The position numbers were made by a program, and so were the translations under genes. Of a DNA stretch of 64,000 nt, positions 34,985-43,403 are shown piece after piece. The DNA comes from Microbaculum marinum (GTDB lineage: Bacteria; Pseudomonadota; Alphaproteobacteria; Rhizobiales; Tepidamorphaceae): the NCBI RefSeq assembly GCF_042646165.1, contig NZ_JBHRTC010000022.1, one strand, 5' to 3'. Numbering within the stretch: position 1 is the first letter of the stretch; each line of letters opens with the position of its first letter. Below the pieces are notes generated by a model. The model ran no database searches, was not told the origin of the DNA, and was given only the letters and a program-made list of their open reading frames with translations.

Positions 34985-35339
34985 GGTCGACGAGGCTCTG
35001 GCGGCGCTTCCCGGGCTGCCGCGCGACGCCGACGGTCCGGTCTTCGCCGAGCCCTGGCATGCCCAGGCCTTCGCGCTCGCCGTCGCGCTCAACTCCCGCG
35101 GCATATTCACCTGGAGCGAATGGGCCGAGACGCTCGGCGCCGAGATCGCCGCCATGGGCCCCGGCGCCTCGGGGGACGAGGACTACTACTCGGCCTGGCT
35201 GAAGGCGCTGGAGACGATCCTCGACCGCAAGGGCGTCGTTCCCGAGCCCGAGCGCGCCGACCGCCAGGCCGCCTGGGACCGCGCCGCCCGCGCCACCCCG
35301 CACGGCCAGCCGATCGAGCTGGGAGCGGAACGCAAATAG
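34971..35339 (+). CDS. Nitrile hydratase accessory protein (activator, P14K/NhhG type)
   Basis: 122-residue beta-subunit-like protein. The DGPVFAEPWHAQAFALAVALNSRGIFTWSEWAETLGAEI stretch is shared with the beta-subunit N-terminal half and defines the small activator that inserts Co3+ into the alpha subunit by subunit exchange. The likely start is TTG 34971, giving LTRPEVDEAL, overlapping nthB by 14 bases; ATG 34947 is an alternative further inside nthB. Its presence supports the cobalt assignment. Converges on the NicO gene 34 bases away. Confidence 0.85.
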   Translation: MTRPEVDEALAALPGLPRDADGPVFAEPWHAQAFALAVALNSRGIFTWSEWAETLGAEIAAMGPGASGDEDYYSAWLKALETILDRKGVVPEPERADRQAAWDRAARATPHGQPIELGAERK

Positions 35340-35373
35340 CGCCGACTGGCCCCTGAGCGCCGCCGGCCTCCGC

Positions 35374-36432
35374 TCAGATGCCGCCCTGCAAGGCGCCGCC
35401 GAGCAGCAGCAGGCCGAAGCCGAACACGGCCAGCGCGGCGAGGAACTCGGCCGCCTGCAGGCCCGCCGCCGCCCAGCCGTTGCCGCTGTCGGCCATCCGT
35501 GCGGCGAACCCGTGCGCGCCGACCGCGATGCCGGCCAGCAGGCCGACCGCCATGCCGGTCCCGGCCGCCATCGCCAGCGCCGCCGCGATGCCGATCCCGT
35601 AGACGCCCTGGGCGAACGCGAACACCAGCACGATGATCGCTCCGCTGCACGGCCTGAGCCCCACCGCCAGCACCGCCGTCCAGGCCCGGCTGAGCGAGAA
35701 CGGCCCGGTCAGGTCGGCGGGATCGGGCCCGTGCGAATGGCCGCAGTCGGGACCGTGAACGTGCCCGCGCGCGACCGCATGATCGTGGTGATGGTGCCCA
35801 TGCGCCTGGCCGACGTGGACGTGGCCGTGAGCAGGTCCTCCGGCCGCCGCGGTCTGCGGGCCGAAGACCGGCACCCGCGCCAGCAGCGCCGCGCCCTTCC
35901 TGTAGACCAGCGCCGCCCCGATCAGGGCGATCAGCGCGTAGCTGGCGATCTCGACCAGCCCTGTCGCCCGGGTCATGGCGAAGCTGGTCGCGCTGAGCAG
36001 CACCGTCATCACCGTGACCAGCGCGATCGCCGTCATCGCCTGGGCGAAGGCCGACATGAAGGCCAGCACGACGCCGCGCCGCAGCGTCTCGCCCGTGGCG
36101 ACCAGGTAGGAGGTGATCACGACCTTGCCGTGCCCCGGTCCGGCGGCGTGGAACAGTCCGTAGAGGAACGACAGGCCGATCAGCGCCCAGGCGGCGGTGC
36201 CGTCGGTCTTGAACGCGGTCACCAGCCCCGAAAGGCCCTGGTAGAAGGCCGACTGCTTCGCCGCGATCCACGCGAACATGCCGGCCAGCGGACCGGACTG
36301 GACGGCGACCGAGGCCTCCGGCCGCGCGACGCCGAACGGACTGGCCGCCGAGGCGATCTCCGGCGCAAGGGCCATCGCGACCGCCGTCAGAACGATCGCG
36401 ACAATCAGGCGCCGGTGGTCGGTGCGGGTCAT
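35374..36432 (-). CDS. NicO/RcnA-family nickel/cobalt transporter
   Basis: 352-residue inner-membrane protein with about seven hydrophobic segments. The FHAAGPGHGKVVI motif (94-106) is the family hallmark; a His-rich loop (about 202-235, with HHHHDH and repeated HG pairs) separates the helices, and LRPCSGAIIVLVFAF starts the second half. RcnA-type proteins export Ni/Co while others of the NicO family are thought to import. The neighbour is a cobalt-type nitrile hydratase and two DUF1007 proteins, so import or homeostasis of cobalt is the likely job. ATGA overlap with the DUF1007 gene. The frame upstream to 37014 is chance. Confidence 0.9.
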   Translation of the reverse strand: MTRTDHRRLIVAIVLTAVAMALAPEIASAASPFGVARPEASVAVQSGPLAGMFAWIAAKQSAFYQGLSGLVTAFKTDGTAAWALIGLSFLYGLFHAAGPGHGKVVITSYLVATGETLRRGVVLAFMSAFAQAMTAIALVTVMTVLLSATSFAMTRATGLVEIASYALIALIGAALVYRKGAALLARVPVFGPQTAAAGGPAHGHVHVGQAHGHHHHDHAVARGHVHGPDCGHSHGPDPADLTGPFSLSRAWTAVLAVGLRPCSGAIIVLVFAFAQGVYGIGIAAALAMAAGTGMAVGLLAGIAVGAHGFAARMADSGNGWAAAGLQAAEFLAALAVFGFGLLLLGGALQGGI

Positions 36433-37103
36433 CCGCAGATGACGCGGATGGTGTTGGCGTTGATCTCGGTCAGGCCGAGGATCTCGGGCGGAAGGTCCGT
36501 CACGTCGGGCGGAATCTGCGCGAGCATCGCGGCGGTCGCCGGATCGAAGCCTTCGGCGCGCTCGAACTGCGGCGCGCATCCCCGCGGTGCGTTGACGAGC
36601 ATGACGGTATCGGTTTCGGCAAGCTGGAAGTCGATGAAATAGGTCGGATCGTAGACCTCGATCGCGGTCTCGCCCTGCTTCGGGTCGAACGGCTCGGTCA
36701 GCGGAAGCGTGAAGTTGAGGGTCAGCCGGACGCCGTCGTAGTCGAGCCAGTAGTCGACCGGATCCTGGAACACCCCGTAGATCTCGTCGACGCCGATCAC
36801 CCCGAGAAAGGTGAAGTAGTCGTATTCGTAGAGGGACTCCACGTTGACCTGCGCCAGCGGCTGCAGTTCCTCGCGCGACAGCTTGCCGTCGTTGTCCTCG
36901 TCCAGCCCCTGGATCGCGTAGGCCGAGAACATCTCGTCGAAGGTCCAGGCGTGGCGGATGCCGGAGATCGAACCGGCGTCGTTGAACAGGATGTCGGAGC
37001 GGCTGTCGACCCACACGTGCGGATGCGCGATCCCCACCGTCGGCGCAAGCAGCAGCGAGATGACGAGGACGGTCGCCGGGGCGGAGGGCAGGCCTAGTTG
37101 CAT
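36429..37103 (-). CDS. DUF1007 periplasmic protein with EF-hand-like loop (copy A)
   Basis: 224 residues. Signal peptide about 1-26, then HPHVWVDSRSDILF, the DUF1007 opening with paired His. An EF-hand-type loop DEDNDGKLSREEL lies at 68-80. The rest is the DUF1007 body ending in NANTIRVICG. DUF1007 proteins are found almost always beside NicO/RcnA transporters and are taken to be periplasmic metal-handling partners. It is a diverged tandem copy of the gene upstream, overlapping it by ten bases, and is coupled to the transporter by an ATGA overlap. Confidence 0.9.
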   Translation of the reverse strand: MQLGLPSAPATVLVISLLLAPTVGIAHPHVWVDSRSDILFNDAGSISGIRHAWTFDEMFSAYAIQGLDEDNDGKLSREELQPLAQVNVESLYEYDYFTFLGVIGVDEIYGVFQDPVDYWLDYDGVRLTLNFTLPLTEPFDPKQGETAIEVYDPTYFIDFQLAETDTVMLVNAPRGCAPQFERAEGFDPATAAMLAQIPPDVTDLPPEILGLTEINANTIRVICG

Positions 37104-37777
37104 ATGACGCGGATGGTGTTGGCGTTGGTGACGGTGAGATCGAGGAGATCGGGTGGCAGTTCCCCCGTTGCGGGGATCTGCGCGAGCTTGCCGGCGATCG
37201 CCTCGTCGAAGCCCCTGGCCCGTCCGGTCCTCGACCGGCAGGCCTCCGGCGCGTCGACCAGACGGACCGGATTGTCGTCTGCGAACGTGAAGCCGACGAA
37301 ATAGGCCGGGTCGAACACGTCGATGCCGGTCTTGAATCGGGCCGGGTCTATCGGCTCCTCGAGCGGCAGCGTGAACTGGAAGGACAGCACCGAGCCATCG
37401 AATTCGGTCCAGGAGTCGGTGGGCGCGGAAAAACTCGCTTGGACCGGATCGTCCGAAACGACCCTGAGGAAGGTGAAGTACTCGTATTCGGCAAGCGACT
37501 CCACGTTGGCCTCGTTGACCGGTTCCAGTTCCCGTCGCGACAGCATGCCGTCGCCGTCCGAATCGAGCCCCTGGATGGCATACGCACTGTACATTTCGTC
37601 AAAGGTCCAGGTGTGGCGCACTGCCGTGATTGCACCCTCGGCGTCGAACAGGACGTCGGACCGGCTTTCGATCCACAGGTGGGGATGCGCTTCCGCCGGG
37701 CCGCCCGTCACCGCCGATGCGAATGCGATCAGCCAGAGCGCCAACGACACTCCCTCTCGTCTATGCCTGCCGTTCAC
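37094..37777 (-). CDS. DUF1007 periplasmic protein with EF-hand-like loop (copy B)
   Basis: 227 residues, the first gene of the cobalt/nickel operon. Signal peptide about 1-30, then HPHLWIESRSDVLF; the EF-hand-type loop DSDGDGMLSRREL at 72-84 is closer to a canonical Ca2+ site than that of copy A. The C-terminus again ends NANTIRVICN. Position-by-position similarity along the whole length shows a tandem duplication of an entire gene. The 112 bases upstream to the L,D-transpeptidase are the only room for a promoter. Confidence 0.9.
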   Translation of the reverse strand: MNGRHRREGVSLALWLIAFASAVTGGPAEAHPHLWIESRSDVLFDAEGAITAVRHTWTFDEMYSAYAIQGLDSDGDGMLSRRELEPVNEANVESLAEYEYFTFLRVVSDDPVQASFSAPTDSWTEFDGSVLSFQFTLPLEEPIDPARFKTGIDVFDPAYFVGFTFADDNPVRLVDAPEACRSRTGRARGFDEAIAGKLAQIPATGELPPDLLDLTVTNANTIRVICN

Positions 37778-37889
37778 GTCGCGTTTCCCGTACCTGCTAA
37801 CTGCACGATATCGGCGAAAGAGTGGCGGAACGATCCCGGCGGCGAAACCGTGCCGGCAACTCCGGGCTTGGCGAAGCGCCGGAACTGCC

Positions 37890-38417
37890 TCAGCGGAGGA
37901 CCATCACCGGCGCGCCGATATGGACGCGCTCGAACAGGTCGACCACGTCCTCGTTCAACATCCTTATGCAGCCGTTCGATACCGCCTGTCCGATCGATCC
38001 CGGCGCGTTGGTGCCGTGGATGCGGTAGGCCGTCCAGCCGAGATAGAGCGCGCGCACCCCGAGCGGGTTGTTCGGCCCCGGCGCGACGTATTTCGGCAGG
38101 CGCGGGTTGCGCGAGCGCATGCTCGGCGTCGGCGTCCAGCCGGGATGTTCCTTCTTTTCGCTGACCCAGGTGCTTCCGAACCACTGGTTGCGCGGACTTC
38201 CCACAGCGACCGAGTACCGGATCGCCTTGCCGTCGCCGAGCGAGTAGTAGAGCCGCTTCTCGGACGTCTTGATGACGATCGTGCCGTAGCCGTAGTCGTC
38301 TCCGGTCTCCACGATCTCCCGCGCCGCGGCGACGTCCGTGGGGCCGATGGCGAGCCCCGCAGTAACCGCAAGCCCGATTATGAAAATCGATAACGTCCTG
38401 ATTGCGAAACCGCGCAT
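37890..38417 (-). CDS. L,D-transpeptidase (YkuD/ErfK family)
   Basis: Periplasmic peptidoglycan enzyme, 175 residues, with a signal peptide at about 1-32 and one YkuD domain. The catalytic signature HGTNAPGSIGQAVSNGCIRM spans residues 134-153, with His134, Cys150 and Arg152. It makes 3-3 cross-links or attaches proteins to peptidoglycan; alphaproteobacteria carry many paralogues, so the specific job is unknown. ATG start lies next to the signal peptide. Neighbours give no link. Confidence 0.93.
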   Translation of the reverse strand: MRGFAIRTLSIFIIGLAVTAGLAIGPTDVAAAREIVETGDDYGYGTIVIKTSEKRLYYSLGDGKAIRYSVAVGSPRNQWFGSTWVSEKKEHPGWTPTPSMRSRNPRLPKYVAPGPNNPLGVRALYLGWTAYRIHGTNAPGSIGQAVSNGCIRMLNEDVVDLFERVHIGAPVMVLR

Positions 38418-38799
38418 GGATCGATCCCAGCCTGATCGTCGTTTATGTCCGCCCCGGGGACCGGAATACCCCGACCGATGATCCCCTACTCAACACACCC
38501 GGGAGTTAATATTCGACAATCGCGCCGCGCCGTCAAAAGCAGTGTCGCCGATACCTCTGTGCCGCACCTGGAACTGTGTGGCAGGGGCTGCCGATTCTGG
38601 CGAACGAGCCACCCTCCGGCTGATCGGGCTTGGGCCTGCCGGATTGACCTGATAGATGTCCTGCAACCTCGACTTGAACTGCGTCCCGGGTTGAACAGCC
38701 GCCGCACGCCGAAGGGCAGGACGAGCGGCGACTGTGCCGACCGCGGGCCGCCCGAACCAGTACCGCCCGCCCGAGAACCATTGCGAGAATTCCCGCGAG
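38418..38799. other. Gene-free interval between the YkuD gene and the glycosyltransferase
   Basis: I see no gene with family character here. The part near 38490-38530 is AT-richer and should hold the divergent promoters. A GTG at 38734 could extend the glycosyltransferase by 22 residues, but that stretch is Pro/Asn-rich and not part of the fold. Confidence 0.5.
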
Positions 38800-39900
38800 A
38801 TGGGTCCCACCTTCGCGATCTGTGCGACCCTCAGGGAGTCGCGCAACAACACGCTCGCCTTCGTGCGGTATCATGCGCGGCTCGGAGCCGATCGCCTGTT
38901 CCTGTTCTTCGACGATCCGGGCGATCCGGCGATCGCGGAGTTGGCGCACCTCCCCTTCGTGACGTGCATCGGCTGCGACGAGACGCACTGGTCCGCCCTG
39001 ACCGGCAACGCAACGACCGGCGAGGCAACGACCGGCAACGCAACGACCGGCGAGGCAACGACTGGCTACGCAACGACTGGCGACGCGGGGACGCGCACCG
39101 CAAAGACCGTCGATCCACGGGCCGGCGACATCCGCACCGACTTCCTTCTCAGGCAGAAACTCAACACGAAGCTTGCGCTTGAATCCTGCAGGGCGGCAAA
39201 GATCGACTGGCTCATCCCGATCGACGGCGACGAGTTGCTCTACGGGGACATGGAGGTACGCGCGTATCTCGCATCCCTCCCCGACACCGTCGACGTTGTC
39301 AGGGTGATGCCGCTCGAAGCGGTACACGTGCGGGGTGACGTGCGCCGTGGGCCATTCGCGGCCACGCTCTACAAGGTTCTGCCGACAAGCGCGACGGAAC
39401 AGATCGCGCGACGCATCTACGCACCCATCGCGGCGTACAGTTGCGACGGCTTTCTCGCCCACAGGGTCGGAAAGTCGTTTCTCCGTGCCCGGACCGGATT
39501 CGAGGGGATCGGCGTGCACAGGCCGCTGCGTGACGGCTCCTGGCGCGAGGAGCAGACGGCGGCGGAGCTGTTCATCCTGCACCACGACGCCATGCAGTTC
39601 GGCGCCTGGAAGCTCAAGTGGCAGGGGCGCACCCGGGACGGGCTGTATTTCGGAATGGGGCCGGAGCGGGAAGCGCAGGCCGCGGAGTTCGCTCGTCGGC
39701 AGGAGCAGGACAGGCAAGGCCTGCTGCACCGGTTCTTCACGCTGACGAAGACCCTGCCCAGGGGAAAAATCCGCATGCTGAAGGAGCACGGCCTCCTGCG
39801 GGATATCCTGATCGACCGCGCCGTGTTCCAGTCCCCGTTGCCGGGCGAGGCGGGGAATAGGAACGAGGCCGAAGCCCTGCATGTATCGATCACGGCCTGA
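38800..39900 (+). CDS. Glycosyltransferase family 2-like (Glyco_tranf_2_4) with pentapeptide repeat insert
   Basis: 366 residues. The N-terminal half is the GT-A-like domain of the PF13704 type: LRESRNNTLAFVRYHARLGADRLFLFFDDPGDP (11-43) and the DxD-like DGDE (142-145). Between them is a six-unit repeat of TGxAT (about 68-97; x is N, E, N, E, Y, D), encoded by 15-bp units, in the loop where relatives carry a short variable linker. The C-terminal half has a HHDAMQFGAWKLKWQ motif, as in the family. Sugar donor and acceptor unknown; such genes act on surface polysaccharide. ATG 38800 is preferred to GTG 38734. Confidence 0.82.
   Translation: MGPTFAICATLRESRNNTLAFVRYHARLGADRLFLFFDDPGDPAIAELAHLPFVTCIGCDETHWSALTGNATTGEATTGNATTGEATTGYATTGDAGTRTAKTVDPRAGDIRTDFLLRQKLNTKLALESCRAAKIDWLIPIDGDELLYGDMEVRAYLASLPDTVDVVRVMPLEAVHVRGDVRRGPFAATLYKVLPTSATEQIARRIYAPIAAYSCDGFLAHRVGKSFLRARTGFEGIGVHRPLRDGSWREEQTAAELFILHHDAMQFGAWKLKWQGRTRDGLYFGMGPEREAQAAEFARRQEQDRQGLLHRFFTLTKTLPRGKIRMLKEHGLLRDILIDRAVFQSPLPGEAGNRNEAEALHVSITA
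39001..39090 (+). repeat. 15-bp tandem repeat (six units) within the glycosyltransferase gene
   Basis: Units read ACCGGCAACGCAACG or ACCGGCGAGGCAACG. Units 1-2 and 3-4 are identical 30-bp dimers; units 5 and 6 have drifted (ACTGGC...). Being multiples of 3, changes in copy number would keep the frame. Confidence 0.95.
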
Positions 39901-40171
39901 GCGTGGTGCGATTCCGGTAGGCAGGCGGGGCAAGTGATCTCGCCGCGATTGACCGGAAGGTGATGACTGCCGTCATCCGCCCGGTCAGCGCACGCAACGC
40001 CGAAGGAACGATCCACTCCAGGATCTCCCATTTCAGAAGATATTTTCTGCACTCAGAGCCTTTCCCGCAATATTCGAAACGAAATTTCGGTGTGACACTC
40101 CTATATTTTCTGTCGAAGCTCGCGGCCCCGAACAGGCTTCTTGCCAGGACTGCCAAGCCATGAGGATTGAT
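39901..40171. other. Intergenic region upstream of leucine dehydrogenase
   Basis: No gene visible. Notably AT-rich for this window between 40020 and 40120 (ATATTTTC, AATATTCG, CTATATTTTC), which is most likely the promoter of the dehydrogenase gene. Confidence 0.5.
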
Positions 40172-41251
40172 ATGTCGACCTTCAGTTCCGAAACCGATCG
40201 AGCGGTCCGGACTCATCCCAGTTTTGACGATCACGAGCACGTTTCGATCTATCGCGATCCGAAGACCGGTGTCGAAGCGATCGTTGCCATCCATGACACC
40301 ACGCTCGGCCCCGCCCTCGGCGGCTGCCGGATGTGGTCCTATCCCTCGCGTCACGAGGCGCTCGACGACGTCCTGCGCCTGTCGCGCGGCATGACCTACA
40401 AGAACGCGCTGGCAGGATTGCCGCATGGCGGCGGCAAGGCGGTGATCGTCGCCGACCCGAGGACCGACAAGTCCGAGGCCCTGTTCGAGGCCTTCGGCGA
40501 TCACGTCGAGACGCTCGGCGGACGCTACATCACGGCGGAAGACGTGGGCATTTCCGATGCCGACATGGAAATCGTCGCCCGGCGCACCGGTCATGTCCGG
40601 GGCATCCGCGCCACCGGTCTTGGCGATCCGTCCCCCTATACCGCCTGGGGCGTGTTCTGTGGCATCCGCGCGGCTGTCCGGCACCGGTTCCGGCGCGCTT
40701 CGCTGGAAGGTCTCACCGTCGCGGTCCAGGGCCTCGGCCATGTCGGCGGCCGGCTCGCCGCCCTGCTGCACGCCGACGGCGCCCGCCTGATCGTCGCCGA
40801 CATCGATACCGACCGCGTCGCCGAGGTCGCCGCGCGCTGCGGCGCAGACGTTGCCCCCGTGGACCGAATTCACGCCGCGGACGCCGACCTGTTCGCACCC
40901 TGCGCGCTCGGCGGCGGCCTCAACGCGGCGACGATCCCCGAGATCCGGGCGAAGGTCGTCTGCGGCGCCGCCAACAACCAGCTTCGCACCCCCGGGGACG
41001 CCGCCGCGCTGGTCGCCCGCGACATTCTCTACGCGCCCGACTACCTGGTGAACGCCGGCGGCGTCATCTCGATCGCCCCGGAGCGGCCGGGCATGACCGC
41101 GGACGAGATGAAGGAGCGCATCGCCCGCATCGATTCCACGCTCTCCTTCGTGCTGAAACGCGCCGACGCGGAGGGCGTCTCGCCGGCCGTCATCGCCGAC
41201 CGCGTCGCCGAGGAGCGCATCTTCGAGGCCGCTCGCCGCAAGAGCGCCTGA
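40172..41251 (+). CDS. Leucine dehydrogenase-type Glu/Leu/Phe/Val dehydrogenase
   Basis: 359 residues from ATG 40172, which has AGGA five bases upstream; ATG 40160 would add four. Catalyses NAD-dependent oxidative deamination of a branched-chain or aromatic L-amino acid. The substrate domain has GGCRMW, MTYKNALAGLPHGGGKAV (catalytic lysines about 77 and 89) and the Asp in TAEDVG; the NAD domain has VQGLGHVGGRLA. The last part, CGAANNQL and NAGGVIS, is typical of leucine/phenylalanine dehydrogenases. Cytosolic octamer by family. It fits a strain that uses amino acids as carbon and nitrogen. Converges on the DUF1275 gene. Confidence 0.92.
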   Translation: MSTFSSETDRAVRTHPSFDDHEHVSIYRDPKTGVEAIVAIHDTTLGPALGGCRMWSYPSRHEALDDVLRLSRGMTYKNALAGLPHGGGKAVIVADPRTDKSEALFEAFGDHVETLGGRYITAEDVGISDADMEIVARRTGHVRGIRATGLGDPSPYTAWGVFCGIRAAVRHRFRRASLEGLTVAVQGLGHVGGRLAALLHADGARLIVADIDTDRVAEVAARCGADVAPVDRIHAADADLFAPCALGGGLNAATIPEIRAKVVCGAANNQLRTPGDAAALVARDILYAPDYLVNAGGVISIAPERPGMTADEMKERIARIDSTLSFVLKRADAEGVSPAVIADRVAEERIFEAARRKSA

Positions 41252-41254
41252 GCG

Positions 41255-41911
41255 TCAGGAGCCTTCCGTATTGAAGCTCCGGAGAAGCGGCGCGGCCGTG
41301 CAGGCGGCGAGGGCCGTTGCCGCTGCGGCCGGCCCGAGCAGTGACCAGAGCCCCGCCTGGGTGTGGGCGACGGCACCGGCGGCGACCCCGACCAGCAGGG
41401 CGAGCCAGAGCGACATGTGCTCGGCGAAGATGCGGCCGGAACCACCGCCCCCGGCGATCCTGCCAAGCTCCTGGCCGGCGCTGACCAGCGTGCCCGTCAC
41501 GTAGGTTGCTCCGGACTTGACCGGGCCGACTGCCCCCGCCGCGGCGTTCTGGATGCCCATGGCGAGCGCCAGGATCACCGCTCCGGCCAAGGTCGATCCG
41601 GTGGCGGACAGTGCGATCGCGACCGCCAGGACCGCCGCCACCGAGGCCAGCACCGCGGGCATGGCCCAGCGTCCGGCCAGCCCGGACACGAAGGCCCCCG
41701 CGAAGCCGCCCCCGAGAAACAGCACGATGACCAGCGCGATCTGGCCTGCCTGGGAGGCGTTACCCGGCGTCACCGCCAGGCCGAGCAGCGTCGTGTTGCC
41801 ACTCATGAACGAGACGAACACGCCCTGCAGGGCGAGGAAGCCCTGCGCGTCGACCCACCCGGCAATCCCGGTCAGTGCATATCCCATCGCCAGGATCTGC
41901 CGGTTGTGCAT
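41255..41911 (-). CDS. DUF1275 (YoaK-type) membrane protein
   Basis: 218 residues with six hydrophobic segments. The opening TGIAGWVDAQGFLALQGVFVSFMSGNTTLLGL, with its GxxDAxxF and MSGNTT motifs, defines DUF1275, and the second half repeats a related pattern (GIQNAAAGAVGPVKSGATYVTGTLVSAG). Function unknown; it has been suggested to be a small transporter. Only three bases lie between its stop and that of the dehydrogenase, and it precedes the aminotransferase in the same direction by fewer than 40 bases, reading backwards. Confidence 0.9.
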   Translation of the reverse strand: MHNRQILAMGYALTGIAGWVDAQGFLALQGVFVSFMSGNTTLLGLAVTPGNASQAGQIALVIVLFLGGGFAGAFVSGLAGRWAMPAVLASVAAVLAVAIALSATGSTLAGAVILALAMGIQNAAAGAVGPVKSGATYVTGTLVSAGQELGRIAGGGGSGRIFAEHMSLWLALLVGVAAGAVAHTQAGLWSLLGPAAAATALAACTAAPLLRSFNTEGS

Positions 41912-41949
41912 TGCCTGCCCCCGTCCAATGCCCGCGGCCCGCGCCGCGG

Positions 41950-43302
41950 TCAGCCGCGAACCTCGTCCAGCGACCGGCGGATCGCCGCGTCGAGCCGGTC
42001 GACGACAATGCCGAGTTCGTCGTCGTCGATGATGAACGGCGGCGCCAGCAGCACGTGGTCGCCGTCGATGCCGTCCGCCGTGCCGTTGCCCGGATAGCAG
42101 ACGAGACCCGCTGCCATCGCGTGCGTCCGGATGCGGTTGGCAAGGCCCTTCGCCCGCGGGAACGGGGTCTTGTCGTCCCTGTCAGCCACCAGTTCGATTG
42201 CCCGGAACAGCCCGCGGCCGCGGATGTCGCCGACATGCGGGTTCTGGCCGAACCGGGCCGACAGCATCGCGTTGAACGTCTCGCCGGCCGTCCGGACCCG
42301 CTCCAGCAGCCCCTCCTCCTCGATCACCTTCTGGGTCTCCAGCGCCGCCGCGCAGGCGATCGGGTGGCCGATGTACGTGTGGCCGTGCCGGAACACGCCG
42401 TCGTGGCCCTCGATCACCCGGGCCAGGTCTTCGCGCACCAGCGTCGCCCCGATCGGCTGGTGGCCGGCGCCGAGCCCCTTGGCGGTGGTGATCATGTCCG
42501 GCACCGCGCCCTCCTGCTCGCAGGCAAACAGCGTTCCCGTGCGGCCCATGCCGCTCATCACCTCGTCCAGCACCATCAGCACGCCGTACCGGTCGCAGAT
42601 CCGCCGGATCTCGCGGAAATAGCCCGGCGCCGGCGGCACCGCGCCGGCCGTTGCGCCGACCACGGTTTCGGCAAAGAACACCGACACGGTCTCCGGGCCG
42701 ACCCTCAGGATCTCGTCTTCGAGCGCCTTCGCCGCGCGCAACCCGTAGGCCTCCTCGCCCTCCCCCTCGCGCTGGTGGCGGTAGGCATAGCAGGGCGCGA
42801 TGTGGCTGACCGGCAGGCCGAGGATCGGGCCGTACAGTTCCTTGCGCGCCGGATTGCCGCCCAGCGCCAGCACGCCGAGGGTGTTGCCGTGATAGGACTG
42901 CTCGCGGGCGATAGCGCGGGCGCGCTGCGGCTCGCCCCGCTCGACATGGATCTGGCGGGCCAGCTTCAGCGCCGTTTCGTTGGCCTCCGAGCCGCCGGAG
43001 ACGAAATAGACCCGGCCGAATCCCGCCGGCGCCCGGGCCGTCAGGTAGTCGGCAAGGTCCTCAGCCGGCCCGGTGGTGAAGAACGAGGTGTGCGCGAATT
43101 CGAGCTTGCCCGCCTGCTCCCGAATCGCCGCGACGACGCGCGGGTGCAGGTGGCCCAGGCACGAAACGGCGGCGCCGCCGGAGGCGTCGAGATAGCGCTT
43201 GCCGTTGCTGTCGATCAGCCAGCATCCTTCGCCCGAAGCGGCGACGGGATAGCTTGCCCTCAGGTCGCGATGGAATATGTGGCTGTGTCCGGTACCGCTC
43301 AT
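41950..43302 (-). CDS. Class III pyridoxal-phosphate aminotransferase
   Basis: 450 residues. Covers the family pattern: SGGSEANETALKLARQ, the cofactor Asp in MVLDEVMSGMGRTG and the Schiff-base Lys in TTAKGLGAGHQPIG. The group includes omega-amino-acid:pyruvate and polyamine aminotransferases; the neighbourhood does not fix the substrate, although putrescine or a gamma-aminobutyrate would fit the agmatine genes. ATG 43302 gives the family's N-terminus (SHIFHRDL); the open frame to 43404 does not. Cytosolic. Divergent from ggt by about 100 bases. Confidence 0.92.
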   Translation of the reverse strand: MSGTGHSHIFHRDLRASYPVAASGEGCWLIDSNGKRYLDASGGAAVSCLGHLHPRVVAAIREQAGKLEFAHTSFFTTGPAEDLADYLTARAPAGFGRVYFVSGGSEANETALKLARQIHVERGEPQRARAIAREQSYHGNTLGVLALGGNPARKELYGPILGLPVSHIAPCYAYRHQREGEGEEAYGLRAAKALEDEILRVGPETVSVFFAETVVGATAGAVPPAPGYFREIRRICDRYGVLMVLDEVMSGMGRTGTLFACEQEGAVPDMITTAKGLGAGHQPIGATLVREDLARVIEGHDGVFRHGHTYIGHPIACAAALETQKVIEEEGLLERVRTAGETFNAMLSARFGQNPHVGDIRGRGLFRAIELVADRDDKTPFPRAKGLANRIRTHAMAAGLVCYPGNGTADGIDGDHVLLAPPFIIDDDELGIVVDRLDAAIRRSLDEVRG

Positions 43303-43403
43303 CCCGCGAAGCCCCGCGCGTTGACTTGATCGCCTATCTGACGCGTGTTCGCCTGGCCTGACAACCGCGACGATGATGCGGTTGCGACGATAAGGAGTTC
43401 GCA

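Noticed and set aside
37778..37889. Cobalamin riboswitch upstream of the DUF1007/NicO operon
   Set aside because: The minus strand has GCCACT, but neither the B12-box core nor the rest of the fold is recognisable, and 112 bases are too few.
39001..39090. Possible CRISPR-like array
   Set aside because: The 15-bp units are contiguous, with no spacers, and encode an in-frame peptide repeat.
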